64,000 nucleotides of DNA. Source: Paenibacillus sp. HWE-109. GTDB taxonomy: Bacteria > Bacillota > Bacilli > Paenibacillales > NBRC-103111. Where the stretch lies: the NCBI RefSeq assembly GCF_022163125.1, contig NZ_CP091881.1, positions 8,698,501-8,762,500 of the forward strand, written 5' to 3'. Position numbers and translations under genes: made by a program. The notes under the pieces were generated by a model, which made no database searches, had not been told where the DNA came from, and saw only the letters and a list, made by a program, of their open reading frames with translations. Positions within the stretch are counted from its first letter, which is position 1. Every line of letters begins with the position of its first letter. This document shows, in pieces, positions 25,006-33,400 of the stretch.

Positions 25006-25187
25006 AAAGGGAACTACAGGGCGCTATTCTAGCGAAAAGTGTCCTTATCGCGAGCTAGAGGGAACTACAGTCCGCTATTTTGCTGTTTTCTGGGAAATTC
25101 AGCTCTTTTGGTGGAAATAAGACCCTGTAGTTCCGCTATCACCTCAGAATCCCACCATTAGCCTAAATAGCGCCCTGGAGTTCCCTT
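25006..25187. repeat. Family B nested-palindrome repeat, copy 2 (~182 bp)
   Basis: AAAGGGAACTACAGGGCGCT (arm 1), GAGGGAACTACAGTCCGCTA (arm 2), CCCTGTAGTTCCGCTATC (arm 3, inverted), AAATAGCGCCCTGGAGTTCC (arm 4, inverted). Arms 1 and 4 share GGGCGCTATT/AATAGCGCCC, a longer match than in copy 1. It lies ~70 bp before the kinase promoter. Confidence 0.8.
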
Positions 25188-25256
25188 GAAAAGCCGAGTC
25201 GCTTGTAAGCGACTTGTTTCCTAGGGGCGAAGCCGCATTTCTCATGCTTTCGGACT

Positions 25257-25289
25257 TGTGAGTTTTTTGTGAGTGTGAAATGATAGGAT
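25257..25289 (+). promoter_or_regulatory. TGTGAG direct-repeat promoter of the hybrid kinase operon (site 1)
   Basis: TGTGAG (25257-25262), five T, TGTGAG (25268-25273), 10 nt, then TAGGAT (25284-25289) as -10. The repeat covers the -35 position and no TTGACA-like box is present, as expected for an activator-dependent promoter. The same architecture is found at 29614 and 52943. Confidence 0.65.
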
Positions 25290-25326
25290 CATTAGTATCT
25301 GACAAACGGAGAAAGGGGAGATAACG

Positions 25327-28300
25327 GTGAGAAGCTTTCCTAAAATGATAAGCATAGGAATGGTTTTCTCTCTTTCTATCCTACTATTTATCGGTATTTA
25401 TTCACAGATGATCCCCAGTCAAAATAAGCAGACAGCAAAGCACGGAGTCATGGACTTATCGAGCTATGATTTTCACAAGTTGGGGCTGGTTTCTTTAGAT
25501 GGTGAGTGGGAGTTCTATGAAGGGAAGCTGCTGGGACCTGGCGATTTCCAGGGAGGTTCACGAGCGGATGTCTCCTACTTAAACGTGCCGGGAACGTGGA
25601 AAGGAACAACGAAAGAGGGCGGCATGAGCAGGAAAGGGTATGGAACGTACCGCCTGAACGTACAAGTGAAGGATGCTGACGACATTTACGGCATCAAACT
25701 GCGCAGCATTCGAATGGCCCATCGGCTTTATATCGACGGAAAGCTGGAGGGGGAAAGCGGACTTCCGGCGATGAACAAGGAGACGAATATTCCGGGGAAT
25801 ACGCCTTACAGCACTTTTTTTCACACAAAGTCGAAGCAATTTGATATTATTCTCCAAGTATCGAACTATGAATTCCCGACAGGCGGTATCATTAATGCGA
25901 TTCAATTTGGCTCGCATGCGGATATTACGAAGCTGAACAGCCTGTTGATCGGCGGCGATCTGTCCATCATTATGATGCTTGTCATGTTCGGGGGCTATCA
26001 TATCAGCTTATATGTGCTGCGCATTCGTGAGAAAACGTACTTGCTTAGCGGGCTGTATCTTTTCTCCACAGCTGGCGTCCAAGTGTTGTATGGCGAGAAG
26101 CTCTTCCAACGGCTTCTGCCGCATATTCCATTTGAGATCGCATACAAGATGTTGGATGTCTGTGAGTTTTTTAGTTCTATTTTGAGTCTTTTATTTTTTT
26201 GCTCCATCCACAAGCAATTGCTTTCACGCACAAAAATGAATCTATTGAATGCCCCGGTCGTCTTGATTTTATTGGCCGTTGTCTTCTTGCCGTATTCGCT
26301 TTATAACGAAATGAGAAGCATCTTCTTTCTCTATATCGGATTGGTGCCTGTACTGCTTTTCATTAGAATGGTCTATCTGTACATGAAGAGCAACAAGGGG
26401 ACGTATGAACGCAAAGAACTTGGGTTGTTCATCGTTGCTCTCGTTGCTTTGATGGTCTTTTTAGTGGATGGGATTCTCTATGCGGAAAGTGCCGTTTCTT
26501 CGGATATGTGGGGAAAAGTTGGCGTTATTTGTTTCATTACCTTAATGAACCTCTTATTGGCCGTCCGGTTAACTACGGCGTATGAGAAGACAGAACTATT
26601 GACTCACCGGCTCACGATCTCCAATCAGTTGAAAGACGAGTTTCTGATGCACACTTCGCATGAAGTTAAAACACCGCTGCATGGCATCCTGAATATTACA
26701 TCATTTTTGCTTGACGACAATGAGGGCAATTTGTCATCCAGGCAGAAACAGCATCTGTGGCTGATCAAGGATACCTCGGTTAAGCTGTCGATGCTGATGC
26801 AAGATCTCATTGATGTCACCCGCTTGAAACACGGCGAGCTGCGCTTGCACATGACGGTTGTGGATGTTAGGGCGGTGACACAAATTGTCTTCGATGTTCT
26901 GCAGTTCGAGCTCGCTGGCAAGTCGGTACGTCTCGATAATTATGTGATGCCGGATATGTGGGTGCAAGCTGACGAGAATCGTTTGCGCCAAGTCATGTAC
27001 AATTTGGTGCACAATGCTATGAAGCATACAGAACGAGGCGCCATTAGCGTAAAAGCGAGAACACTGGAAGAAACCATCCAGATTACGGTCGAGGATACGG
27101 GGACGGGGATTCCGCGCGATAAGTACGACAAGGTCTTTGAATATTTCGATCAAATGGACCATGCTTTGCCCGAGGACGGCTACACAGGCATGGGAGTTGG
27201 CTTATATATTAGCCGCAAGCTTGTGGAGCGAATGGGCGGAGAGATACGGATTGACTGGTCAGAGGTGGGAAAAGGGACGCGCATGGCCTTTAAGCTGCCG
27301 ATCGCCTTGGATTACATCCCTGTCAGTCATGACCGTTTGTTCGTCGATAAGCTTCAGCAAAGGGAAGTTGATGACCCCGATTCACTGGACATTCTGGAAG
27401 AACATGCGCATACGATTCTCATCGTGGATGATGAGGCTTCTAACATCTATACGCTGCTCAATATTTTGAAAAGACACCAATACAATGTGATCGCAGCCTT
27501 ATCAGCCAAGGAAGCTTTGGCCAAAATAAAAGAGCATCCGCAAATTGACCTGGTTATTTTGGATGTGATGATGCCGGGCGTATCAGGTATTGAGCTTTGC
27601 CGGGCGCTGCGCACGCAATATTCGATTCTCGATCTGCCGATTTTATTCGCCACGGTCAAGGATACATCGCAGGATATTGCCCTCGGATTCAGTGCGGGAG
27701 CTAATGACTATGTGACAAAGCCGTTCGAAGCAGAGACGATTGTAGCGAGAATTCAGACGCTTATTGCGATGAAAACATCCATTAAGGAAGCTATTCGGAG
27801 CGAACTTGCCTTCCATCAGGCGCAGATTAAACCTCATTTTCTATATAATGCTCTCAGCAGCGTAATATCGTTTTGCTATACGGATGGAGAGAAGGCCGCT
27901 TACTTGCTGTCCAAGCTTAGCCAATTCTTGCGTTACATTCTGGATATGGATCGCAATGACTTATTCGTCAGCCTGCACAGGGAGTTGGAGTTGATTGATG
28001 CCTATGTCGAGATTGAGAAGGCTCGTTATGGAGAGCGGTTTGATTTCATTTGCTATGTAGATGAGAGTCTCAAACATCGCGCTGTTCCATCGCTTTGTAT
28101 TCAGCCGTTCGTGGAGAATGCGATTCGTCACGGTTTCTTCGAGAAAGACGGGCATGGAACCGTCACACTAACGATCCAAGAAGGTGACACCTACTTGCAA
28201 ATTACGGTGCAGGACAACGGTGTCGGTATCCCGGATGATCTTCTATATCAGATTGCTCGAGGTGAACGAGGAAGCGGAGGTATCGCGATTGCCAATATCC

Positions 28301-28440
28301 GCAAGCGGTTGGATGCGATCCCAGGCGCTACTTTAACGGTCAGCTCGGAGATGGGGCGAGGTACGAAGGTTACGATGTATTTGCCCTTAAACGGAAAAGA
28401 CCAGGATATCATCGAGGAAAGGTGGGATAATCTTGTTTAG
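25327..28440 (+). CDS. 7TMR-DISM hybrid sensor histidine kinase with two kinase cores and a receiver
   Basis: 1037-aa membrane sensor. Order: signal anchor (1-25); extracellular DISMED2-like, sugar-binding-type beta-sandwich (~35-190, LDGEWEFYEGKL ... VPGTWKG); seven-helix 7TMR-DISM segment (~205-415); HisKA with phospho-acceptor His445 (SHEVKTPLHG); HATPase (NLVHNAMKHTERG, DTGTGIP, GMGVGLYIS, to ~660); receiver with phospho-acceptor Asp746 (VILDVMMPG) and KPFE (~695-815); then a second, LytS/YesM-type kinase with His837 (AQIKPHFLYNALS) and its own HATPase (QPFVENAIRHG, DNGVGIP, to ~1025). Two complete catalytic cores in one chain are unusual. GTG start behind AAAGGGGAG. It overlaps the response regulator by 8 nt. 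It probably senses a carbohydrate-like ligand at the cell surface. Confidence 0.93.
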   Translation: MRSFPKMISIGMVFSLSILLFIGIYSQMIPSQNKQTAKHGVMDLSSYDFHKLGLVSLDGEWEFYEGKLLGPGDFQGGSRADVSYLNVPGTWKGTTKEGGMSRKGYGTYRLNVQVKDADDIYGIKLRSIRMAHRLYIDGKLEGESGLPAMNKETNIPGNTPYSTFFHTKSKQFDIILQVSNYEFPTGGIINAIQFGSHADITKLNSLLIGGDLSIIMMLVMFGGYHISLYVLRIREKTYLLSGLYLFSTAGVQVLYGEKLFQRLLPHIPFEIAYKMLDVCEFFSSILSLLFFCSIHKQLLSRTKMNLLNAPVVLILLAVVFLPYSLYNEMRSIFFLYIGLVPVLLFIRMVYLYMKSNKGTYERKELGLFIVALVALMVFLVDGILYAESAVSSDMWGKVGVICFITLMNLLLAVRLTTAYEKTELLTHRLTISNQLKDEFLMHTSHEVKTPLHGILNITSFLLDDNEGNLSSRQKQHLWLIKDTSVKLSMLMQDLIDVTRLKHGELRLHMTVVDVRAVTQIVFDVLQFELAGKSVRLDNYVMPDMWVQADENRLRQVMYNLVHNAMKHTERGAISVKARTLEETIQITVEDTGTGIPRDKYDKVFEYFDQMDHALPEDGYTGMGVGLYISRKLVERMGGEIRIDWSEVGKGTRMAFKLPIALDYIPVSHDRLFVDKLQQREVDDPDSLDILEEHAHTILIVDDEASNIYTLLNILKRHQYNVIAALSAKEALAKIKEHPQIDLVILDVMMPGVSGIELCRALRTQYSILDLPILFATVKDTSQDIALGFSAGANDYVTKPFEAETIVARIQTLIAMKTSIKEAIRSELAFHQAQIKPHFLYNALSSVISFCYTDGEKAAYLLSKLSQFLRYILDMDRNDLFVSLHRELELIDAYVEIEKARYGERFDFICYVDESLKHRAVPSLCIQPFVENAIRHGFFEKDGHGTVTLTIQEGDTYLQITVQDNGVGIPDDLLYQIARGERGSGGIAIANIRKRLDAIPGATLTVSSEMGRGTKVTMYLPLNGKDQDIIEERWDNLV

Positions 28441-29545
28441 GGTTGTTATTGTAGAGGACGAAAAGCCGATTCTCGAATTAATGAAGGTTTTGATCGGGCG
28501 CAATCCGCATTATACGATAATCGGTGCTTTCAGTAACCCTTTGGAGGCGCTCGCCAGCATGCCCGAACTCAAGCCGGATATTGCTTTCCTGGACGTGGAG
28601 ATGCCCAAAATCAATGGTCTTGAACTCGCGCAAAGAATGAATGACATGGCGGGGACGACCAAGATTATCTTTACGACTGCTTACAAAGAGTATGCGCTGG
28701 ACGCATTCAAGGTCTATGCGTTCGACTATATATTAAAGCCGGTCACGCCGGCTGCCATCGAACGTATTACAACTCGGTTGATGAAACTTGAACATCCGCC
28801 TGTCCCTGTTGAGCAGAAGGCGAGGCAGTCTGCGATCCGGTGCTTTGGCAGTTTGGAGGTGCGCAATTCGGAAGGCGCGCTTGTTCGCTGGCCGACGAAG
28901 AAAACGGAGGAGCTGTTCGCTTACTTCCTTTGTTATCCGGGACAAGAGATTAATAAATGGCATCTGGCCGATATGTTATGGCCGGAGATGCTGGAAGACC
29001 GGGCTTCGCATAATTTGCACAATACGATTTACCGCTTGAAAAAGCTCTTGAAAGAACAAGAGATCGGTTTGGATATTCTCAAAACGAACGACGGTTACAT
29101 GATCGATACGCTGGGTATGACTTACGATCTTCTGGAGTTTCAGATGAGCGAAGTGACATCAATAGATGGGACGCCGGATAAGGAGCGAGCGGAACGATTG
29201 TTTTCTCTGTATCGCGGCCCTTTGTTAGAACGTAAGGACTATCTGTGGAAAACCCAACTGGAGGAAAGCTACGGCAAGCAATATACTTCACTCGTACGAC
29301 TTATGATTCAACAAGGTATGTTGGAACAAGCTTGGAGTCAAGCCGAGATGAAGTTGGATACGTATCTGAGCTTATATCCATTGAATGAAGAAATGAACCA
29401 ACTGGTCATGGATTTATATGCAAGCAGTGGGAAAAAGGAACGAATCGCCAAGCATTTTGCCAGCTTCAAAACATTGTACTTGAGGGAACTGGGGCTGGAA
29501 CCTCCTGTGGGGATGAGCGCCAGAGTAGCTGCTTATTTGGAATAG
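28433..29545 (+). CDS. Response regulator with SARP-like winged helix and BTAD domain
   Basis: 370 aa. The receiver (1-120) has acidic pair VEDE near residue 8, phospho-acceptor Asp54 (IAFLDVEMPKING) and Lys in YILKPVTP. An OmpR-like winged helix (~135-225: RCFGSLEVRNSEG, then ELFAYFLCYPGQEINKWHLADMLWP split across two blocks, RASHNLHNTIYRLKKLL) and an all-helical BTAD domain (~235-370) follow. SARP/BTAD regulators bind direct repeats with an 11-bp period and activate transcription. TTG start, overlapping the kinase end, so coupled translation. It is the best candidate to bind the TGTGAG-N5-TGWGAG sites upstream of its own operon, the protease/giant-protein operon and the CheY-like gene. Confidence 0.92.
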   Translation: MFRVVIVEDEKPILELMKVLIGRNPHYTIIGAFSNPLEALASMPELKPDIAFLDVEMPKINGLELAQRMNDMAGTTKIIFTTAYKEYALDAFKVYAFDYILKPVTPAAIERITTRLMKLEHPPVPVEQKARQSAIRCFGSLEVRNSEGALVRWPTKKTEELFAYFLCYPGQEINKWHLADMLWPEMLEDRASHNLHNTIYRLKKLLKEQEIGLDILKTNDGYMIDTLGMTYDLLEFQMSEVTSIDGTPDKERAERLFSLYRGPLLERKDYLWKTQLEESYGKQYTSLVRLMIQQGMLEQAWSQAEMKLDTYLSLYPLNEEMNQLVMDLYASSGKKERIAKHFASFKTLYLRELGLEPPVGMSARVAAYLE

Positions 29546-29550
29546 ATAGA

Positions 29551-29587
29551 AAGACGGAAGGCGTTTAGGCGCCTTCCGTCTTTTTTT
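29551..29587 (+). terminator. Terminator of the kinase/regulator operon
   Basis: GACGGAAGGCG/CGCCTTCCGTC, 11-bp stem, 6-nt loop and seven T residues, right after the regulator stop codon. Confidence 0.92.
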
Positions 29588-29613
29588 GCGTGATTCGACA
29601 GCATTTTCTGCTT

Positions 29614-29646
29614 TGTGAGAATTTTGAGAGAGTGTCTCTCTATAAT
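29614..29646 (+). promoter_or_regulatory. TGTGAG direct-repeat promoter of the protease/giant-protein operon (site 2)
   Basis: TGTGAG (29614-29619), AATTT, TGAGAG (29625-29630), 10 nt, TATAAT (29641-29646). Same spacing as sites 1 and 3. It lies between a strong terminator and the protease gene, so it should drive the whole 29730-50152 unit. Confidence 0.7.
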
Positions 29647-29729
29647 GTATAGGTGTAAAGAACTATTCGCCAGTGAAGTCATGCGTGGTTCAAGAGCAGC
29701 GACATTTTGGATGTATGAGGTGAATGTAA

Positions 29730-30449
29730 TTGCGGAAAGCACGAAAAATAGTAGTGATATTGCTTGGGGCTTTAGGCCTATTCACCAGTCATTTTTCCAT
29801 TTCTGGGGCAGATCCGCCGGAAACTTACGATGCGGAGGGCATCTATGCACACGCCGAAAAGTCGGTCTTCTATGTAAGGGCGTTCCGTGCTGATGGAACG
29901 CTGCAGGATGTTGGGACTGGCTTCACAGTGGGGCAGGATGGTACCGCACTTACCGCGTATCATGTAATTGGCGGGGCTGGGCGGATTGCCTGTGTATGGA
30001 ATGACGGTACGGTGGCAGAGACATGCTCCGTCATTGCGCAGGATGAAACAACCGATGTGGCTGTGCTCAAGCTTGCCCCTTCTGGGCACATGTCAGGCCA
30101 AGCCGACGAGGATACACCGCTCGAACTCAGATCTAGCCAAATGAAGCATGGAGAAAAGATGTTTGCCATTGGCTATCCCATGAAGGAAACGAAGATCATT
30201 ACAGAGGGCATTGTGAACAGCCCGCGAGCTCCGATCAACGGACGTGACCGGATGCTGATCTCCGCGCAGATTGTAAGCGGGATGTCAGGTGGCCCTGTTT
30301 TGGATAAATACGGGAAAGTTGCCGGGCTCATATCCGGATCGCTTAGGACGATGAATAACATTCATCTCGTAGTCAGCGCGCAGGATATTCGAAAGGTCAT
30401 GACAGATAGTGCCTATAAAGTGAAGGATTCGGCTGAAATGAGTAACTAG
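29730..30449 (+). CDS. Exported trypsin-like serine protease (DegP/HtrA-like core, no PDZ)
   Basis: 239 aa. An N-terminal hydrophobic signal (MRKARKIVVILLGALGLF...) precedes a chymotrypsin-fold protease with an intact triad: His78 (LTAYHVIGG), Asp109 (TTDVAVLKLA), Ser186 (VSGMSGGPVLD). It ends after the protease domain; the PDZ domains of HtrA are absent, and there is no C-terminal anchor. The TTG start is 6 nt after GAGGTGA. It is first in an operon with three giant secreted proteins (32-nt gap to the next), so processing or quality control of those proteins is a reasonable guess. Confidence 0.88.
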   Translation: MRKARKIVVILLGALGLFTSHFSISGADPPETYDAEGIYAHAEKSVFYVRAFRADGTLQDVGTGFTVGQDGTALTAYHVIGGAGRIACVWNDGTVAETCSVIAQDETTDVAVLKLAPSGHMSGQADEDTPLELRSSQMKHGEKMFAIGYPMKETKIITEGIVNSPRAPINGRDRMLISAQIVSGMSGGPVLDKYGKVAGLISGSLRTMNNIHLVVSAQDIRKVMTDSAYKVKDSAEMSN

Positions 30450-30481
30450 TCACTAATTTTTTACCTACAGGAGGTCAAAGT

Positions 30482-33400
30482 GTGAACATACGGTTGAAAA
30501 AGAGAATTTCCATGTTTATGGCGGGTTGTTTGCTGTTAACGACACTGCTCACGAGTTTGACGGCAGGTATCGCAAGTGCTGCCAGCACGAACACTGACTA
30601 TTTGGATACGTATATCTATGGTGCGAAAGTTGTGAATCACAAAGACATGCCGTCCTGGTCGTCGAGTTATGATTCTAGCGAATTGAATTTTTTCTCGGTT
30701 TTTATGAGAGTTGCATATCCGTGCGGAGCAACACAGCTGCCCGGAATTTCGTTCTCCATGGAGGGGGACGATTATGATTGCGACGATCGTGAGTTTACGG
30801 ATACAGACGTGAACCATGTAGATGGTTTTTTTAATGGCTATATTAACGTAGCGCAAATTCCAGCACTTAAGCGGATTGCCGAGGGAGGTACAGCTAGATT
30901 CCTGGTCAAAGCAGGGAAACTGGACAGTACGACGAACAACGGCGCTTACATCAAAGCTTTTACGAATGGGACGCAGCGTTGGTACGAGCATTCTACGAGC
31001 AGCGAAGCTGATAAAGAGAATGTTGACTCAGGATGGCTGACATTTGGGCCGAACGATACGATCCAGGTCCAGACTGAAACAAATGGAAGCGGTACGGAAG
31101 TCACTAACATCCGCATCTATTTCGCCGACATCGATCTGCCAACTATCTCCGATTACACGTTTACTTCGAACGGTACGGAGCATGACAACACCAAGATCAA
31201 TCAAAAAGAACTATTTCTAAAAAAAGACCAGAAACTCAATTTGACTTACAACTTCAGTGAGCCTGTCAAAGCTTCCGCTCCAGTGCAAGCAGCCAAACTA
31301 ACGAGTCATTACTTATTTACGAATCCAGCGGGAACGGGGCTGCCAGCCTCGGGTGAGAATCAAAGCATGAAGCTCACGCTGGCCGCAAATGAGTTAACTG
31401 ATTATACAAAGGTGCTCCCTTATGTGTACACGGGTTCTGATTTCCATCATACCGGCAATCTCCCGATTTCAGATGGCGGCGAGTTGGAAACGCATCGGCT
31501 GAACGATAAGTCGCTATGGACCCAAATTGACGCGGCTGAGTTTCACGATACAGCAGGAAATCCGCTGACTCTAGATGGCTTTACGAAAGCCAGCGGCGCC
31601 AGCAGCCAATTTTTGCAAAATAAGACGGTGAATCCATTCGATTTCGCGTCGGGCCAAGGGTATCGCGTAATCATTGATGCTGTTCCGCCCAAATATACCT
31701 CTTCGGCTAACGGTATTCAACCGGATATTGTAACGGGAAGCACGCTCAACAAAGGGGATGTCATTGATTTCAAGGTGCAACTGACCGAAGATAGCGCGGT
31801 CAAGGCAGGTTTGAACGTCGGCGGACTCTATCTGTTGTTTAATAATGGGATGAAGGCCTACTACGAAAGTGGCGAAAACTCCAGTATTTGGACGTTCCGA
31901 GCAACGGTAAGCGAAAACGATCTGGACGTATCTCTGCTGAAAGCGATAGCGTTGACCCACAATGAAAAGCCGGATCAATCGGACAAAGGGGTTATTCAGG
32001 ATTATGCGGGCAATCTGCTCATGGACGCCGCTAATGCAAGTAAGTCAGACAATAATGACCCGTCACAGCGGGTCCCGAATACGAAGATTGATTGGGCCAA
32101 GTTGTCCATCGATAACACGAAACCAATTCTGAGCTACATCTATGAAAATGGAGGCGCCACAGATGCGGTTTACCAGAAAACCGGGAAAATCAAGATTGAT
32201 GCCAATGATCCTTCCATTACAACGCCTCCGCTTGATCCCGACGAACCTGGGAAAGTAAGGCCGAGCAGCGGGATCTATCGTCCACTGAATCTGACAGGAT
32301 CGACGCCGGAAAGTTCGCCTGGGGTAGGGCTTGTCTACTACCAGTGGAGCCGAAGCGAGCTTAATCCTTTAGCTGCCAAAGATGCGGACCAATTCGCAGC
32401 GGTAAAAAGGTACTCGCTCACGGGCTTGCAACCGAGAGAAGGGCTGTACCCGGGTGAACTTCCGGATGTGAACCTGATGGTTGTGAACAATAAGACGAAC
32501 TCGTTGATGCCTCCGTCTGAAGCGTTCACACCAGAAAACAGCGGGAAGTGGTACCTGCATACTTGGACAGCAGATATGACTTGGGATACGGCACGGGAAC
32601 TGATGCAGGTCAACAAAATGAAAACATACAAATCCTCCAATGCTGCCCAATATGACGGATGGATAAATGAATATAAAGCAGCGCATCCAGGCAGCTCGGA
32701 TACGGATGCCCAACTGTATGCAGACGGCAAAGCCATGGAAGCTGTCGGCCAATATAAAAACTTGAGCATCTGGACGCCAAATGATTTTAAACAAGATGAT
32801 TCCAATTGGGTTTATGGAACTGGGATAATCTCGATCGACAACAAAGCGCCAGTAGTGTCGGCCCATATCACTAGCGGCAACAATATGGCAGAAGTTAAGG
32901 CAAGTGTAGAGGCAAGTGATGAGCACAGCGATATTGATCCGAACCAACTGTTGTTCCAATGGGTGGAACTCGGCGGGCAGCCGCAAGAGATAAGTTGGAA
33001 ACGGGTCCCGGACAGCCGAACGGTTACTACGCGGAATGAAGTCCTCAAAGATGGTAAGTACGTTCTTCATCTTAGAGCTATGGATAAAGCCGGCAATCAG
33101 ACGGAGACTGTGATGGACGAACAGGCCGTTGTTAACTCCAATGTGAATATTCGCTCAGCCTTCTTGCCGGAATCCTCCGAACAGTATGTGCGGAGTCGTG
33201 ATATTGACTTTTCGATAGAAGGCGTATCTGTTGCAGAAGCCGTATATGCTTTCAGCTCATCGGCCGTTGTGCCTGATGCGAGTGCATTCAAAGCATTTGA
33301 CTTAGCTTCAAATGCGCCGACGCCTGATCCAGGGAGCAGCGTTACAGGTGCGGTTTATACTGCGCTGAAAGATACGTCGCTGAATGGTACGCAGTACCTG

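Noticed and set aside
32369..33070. 233-codon antisense frame inside the 1757-aa gene
   Set aside because: No ribosome site or recognisable domain; the sense frame is continuous and clearly coding. Many similar shadows occur in all the giant genes.
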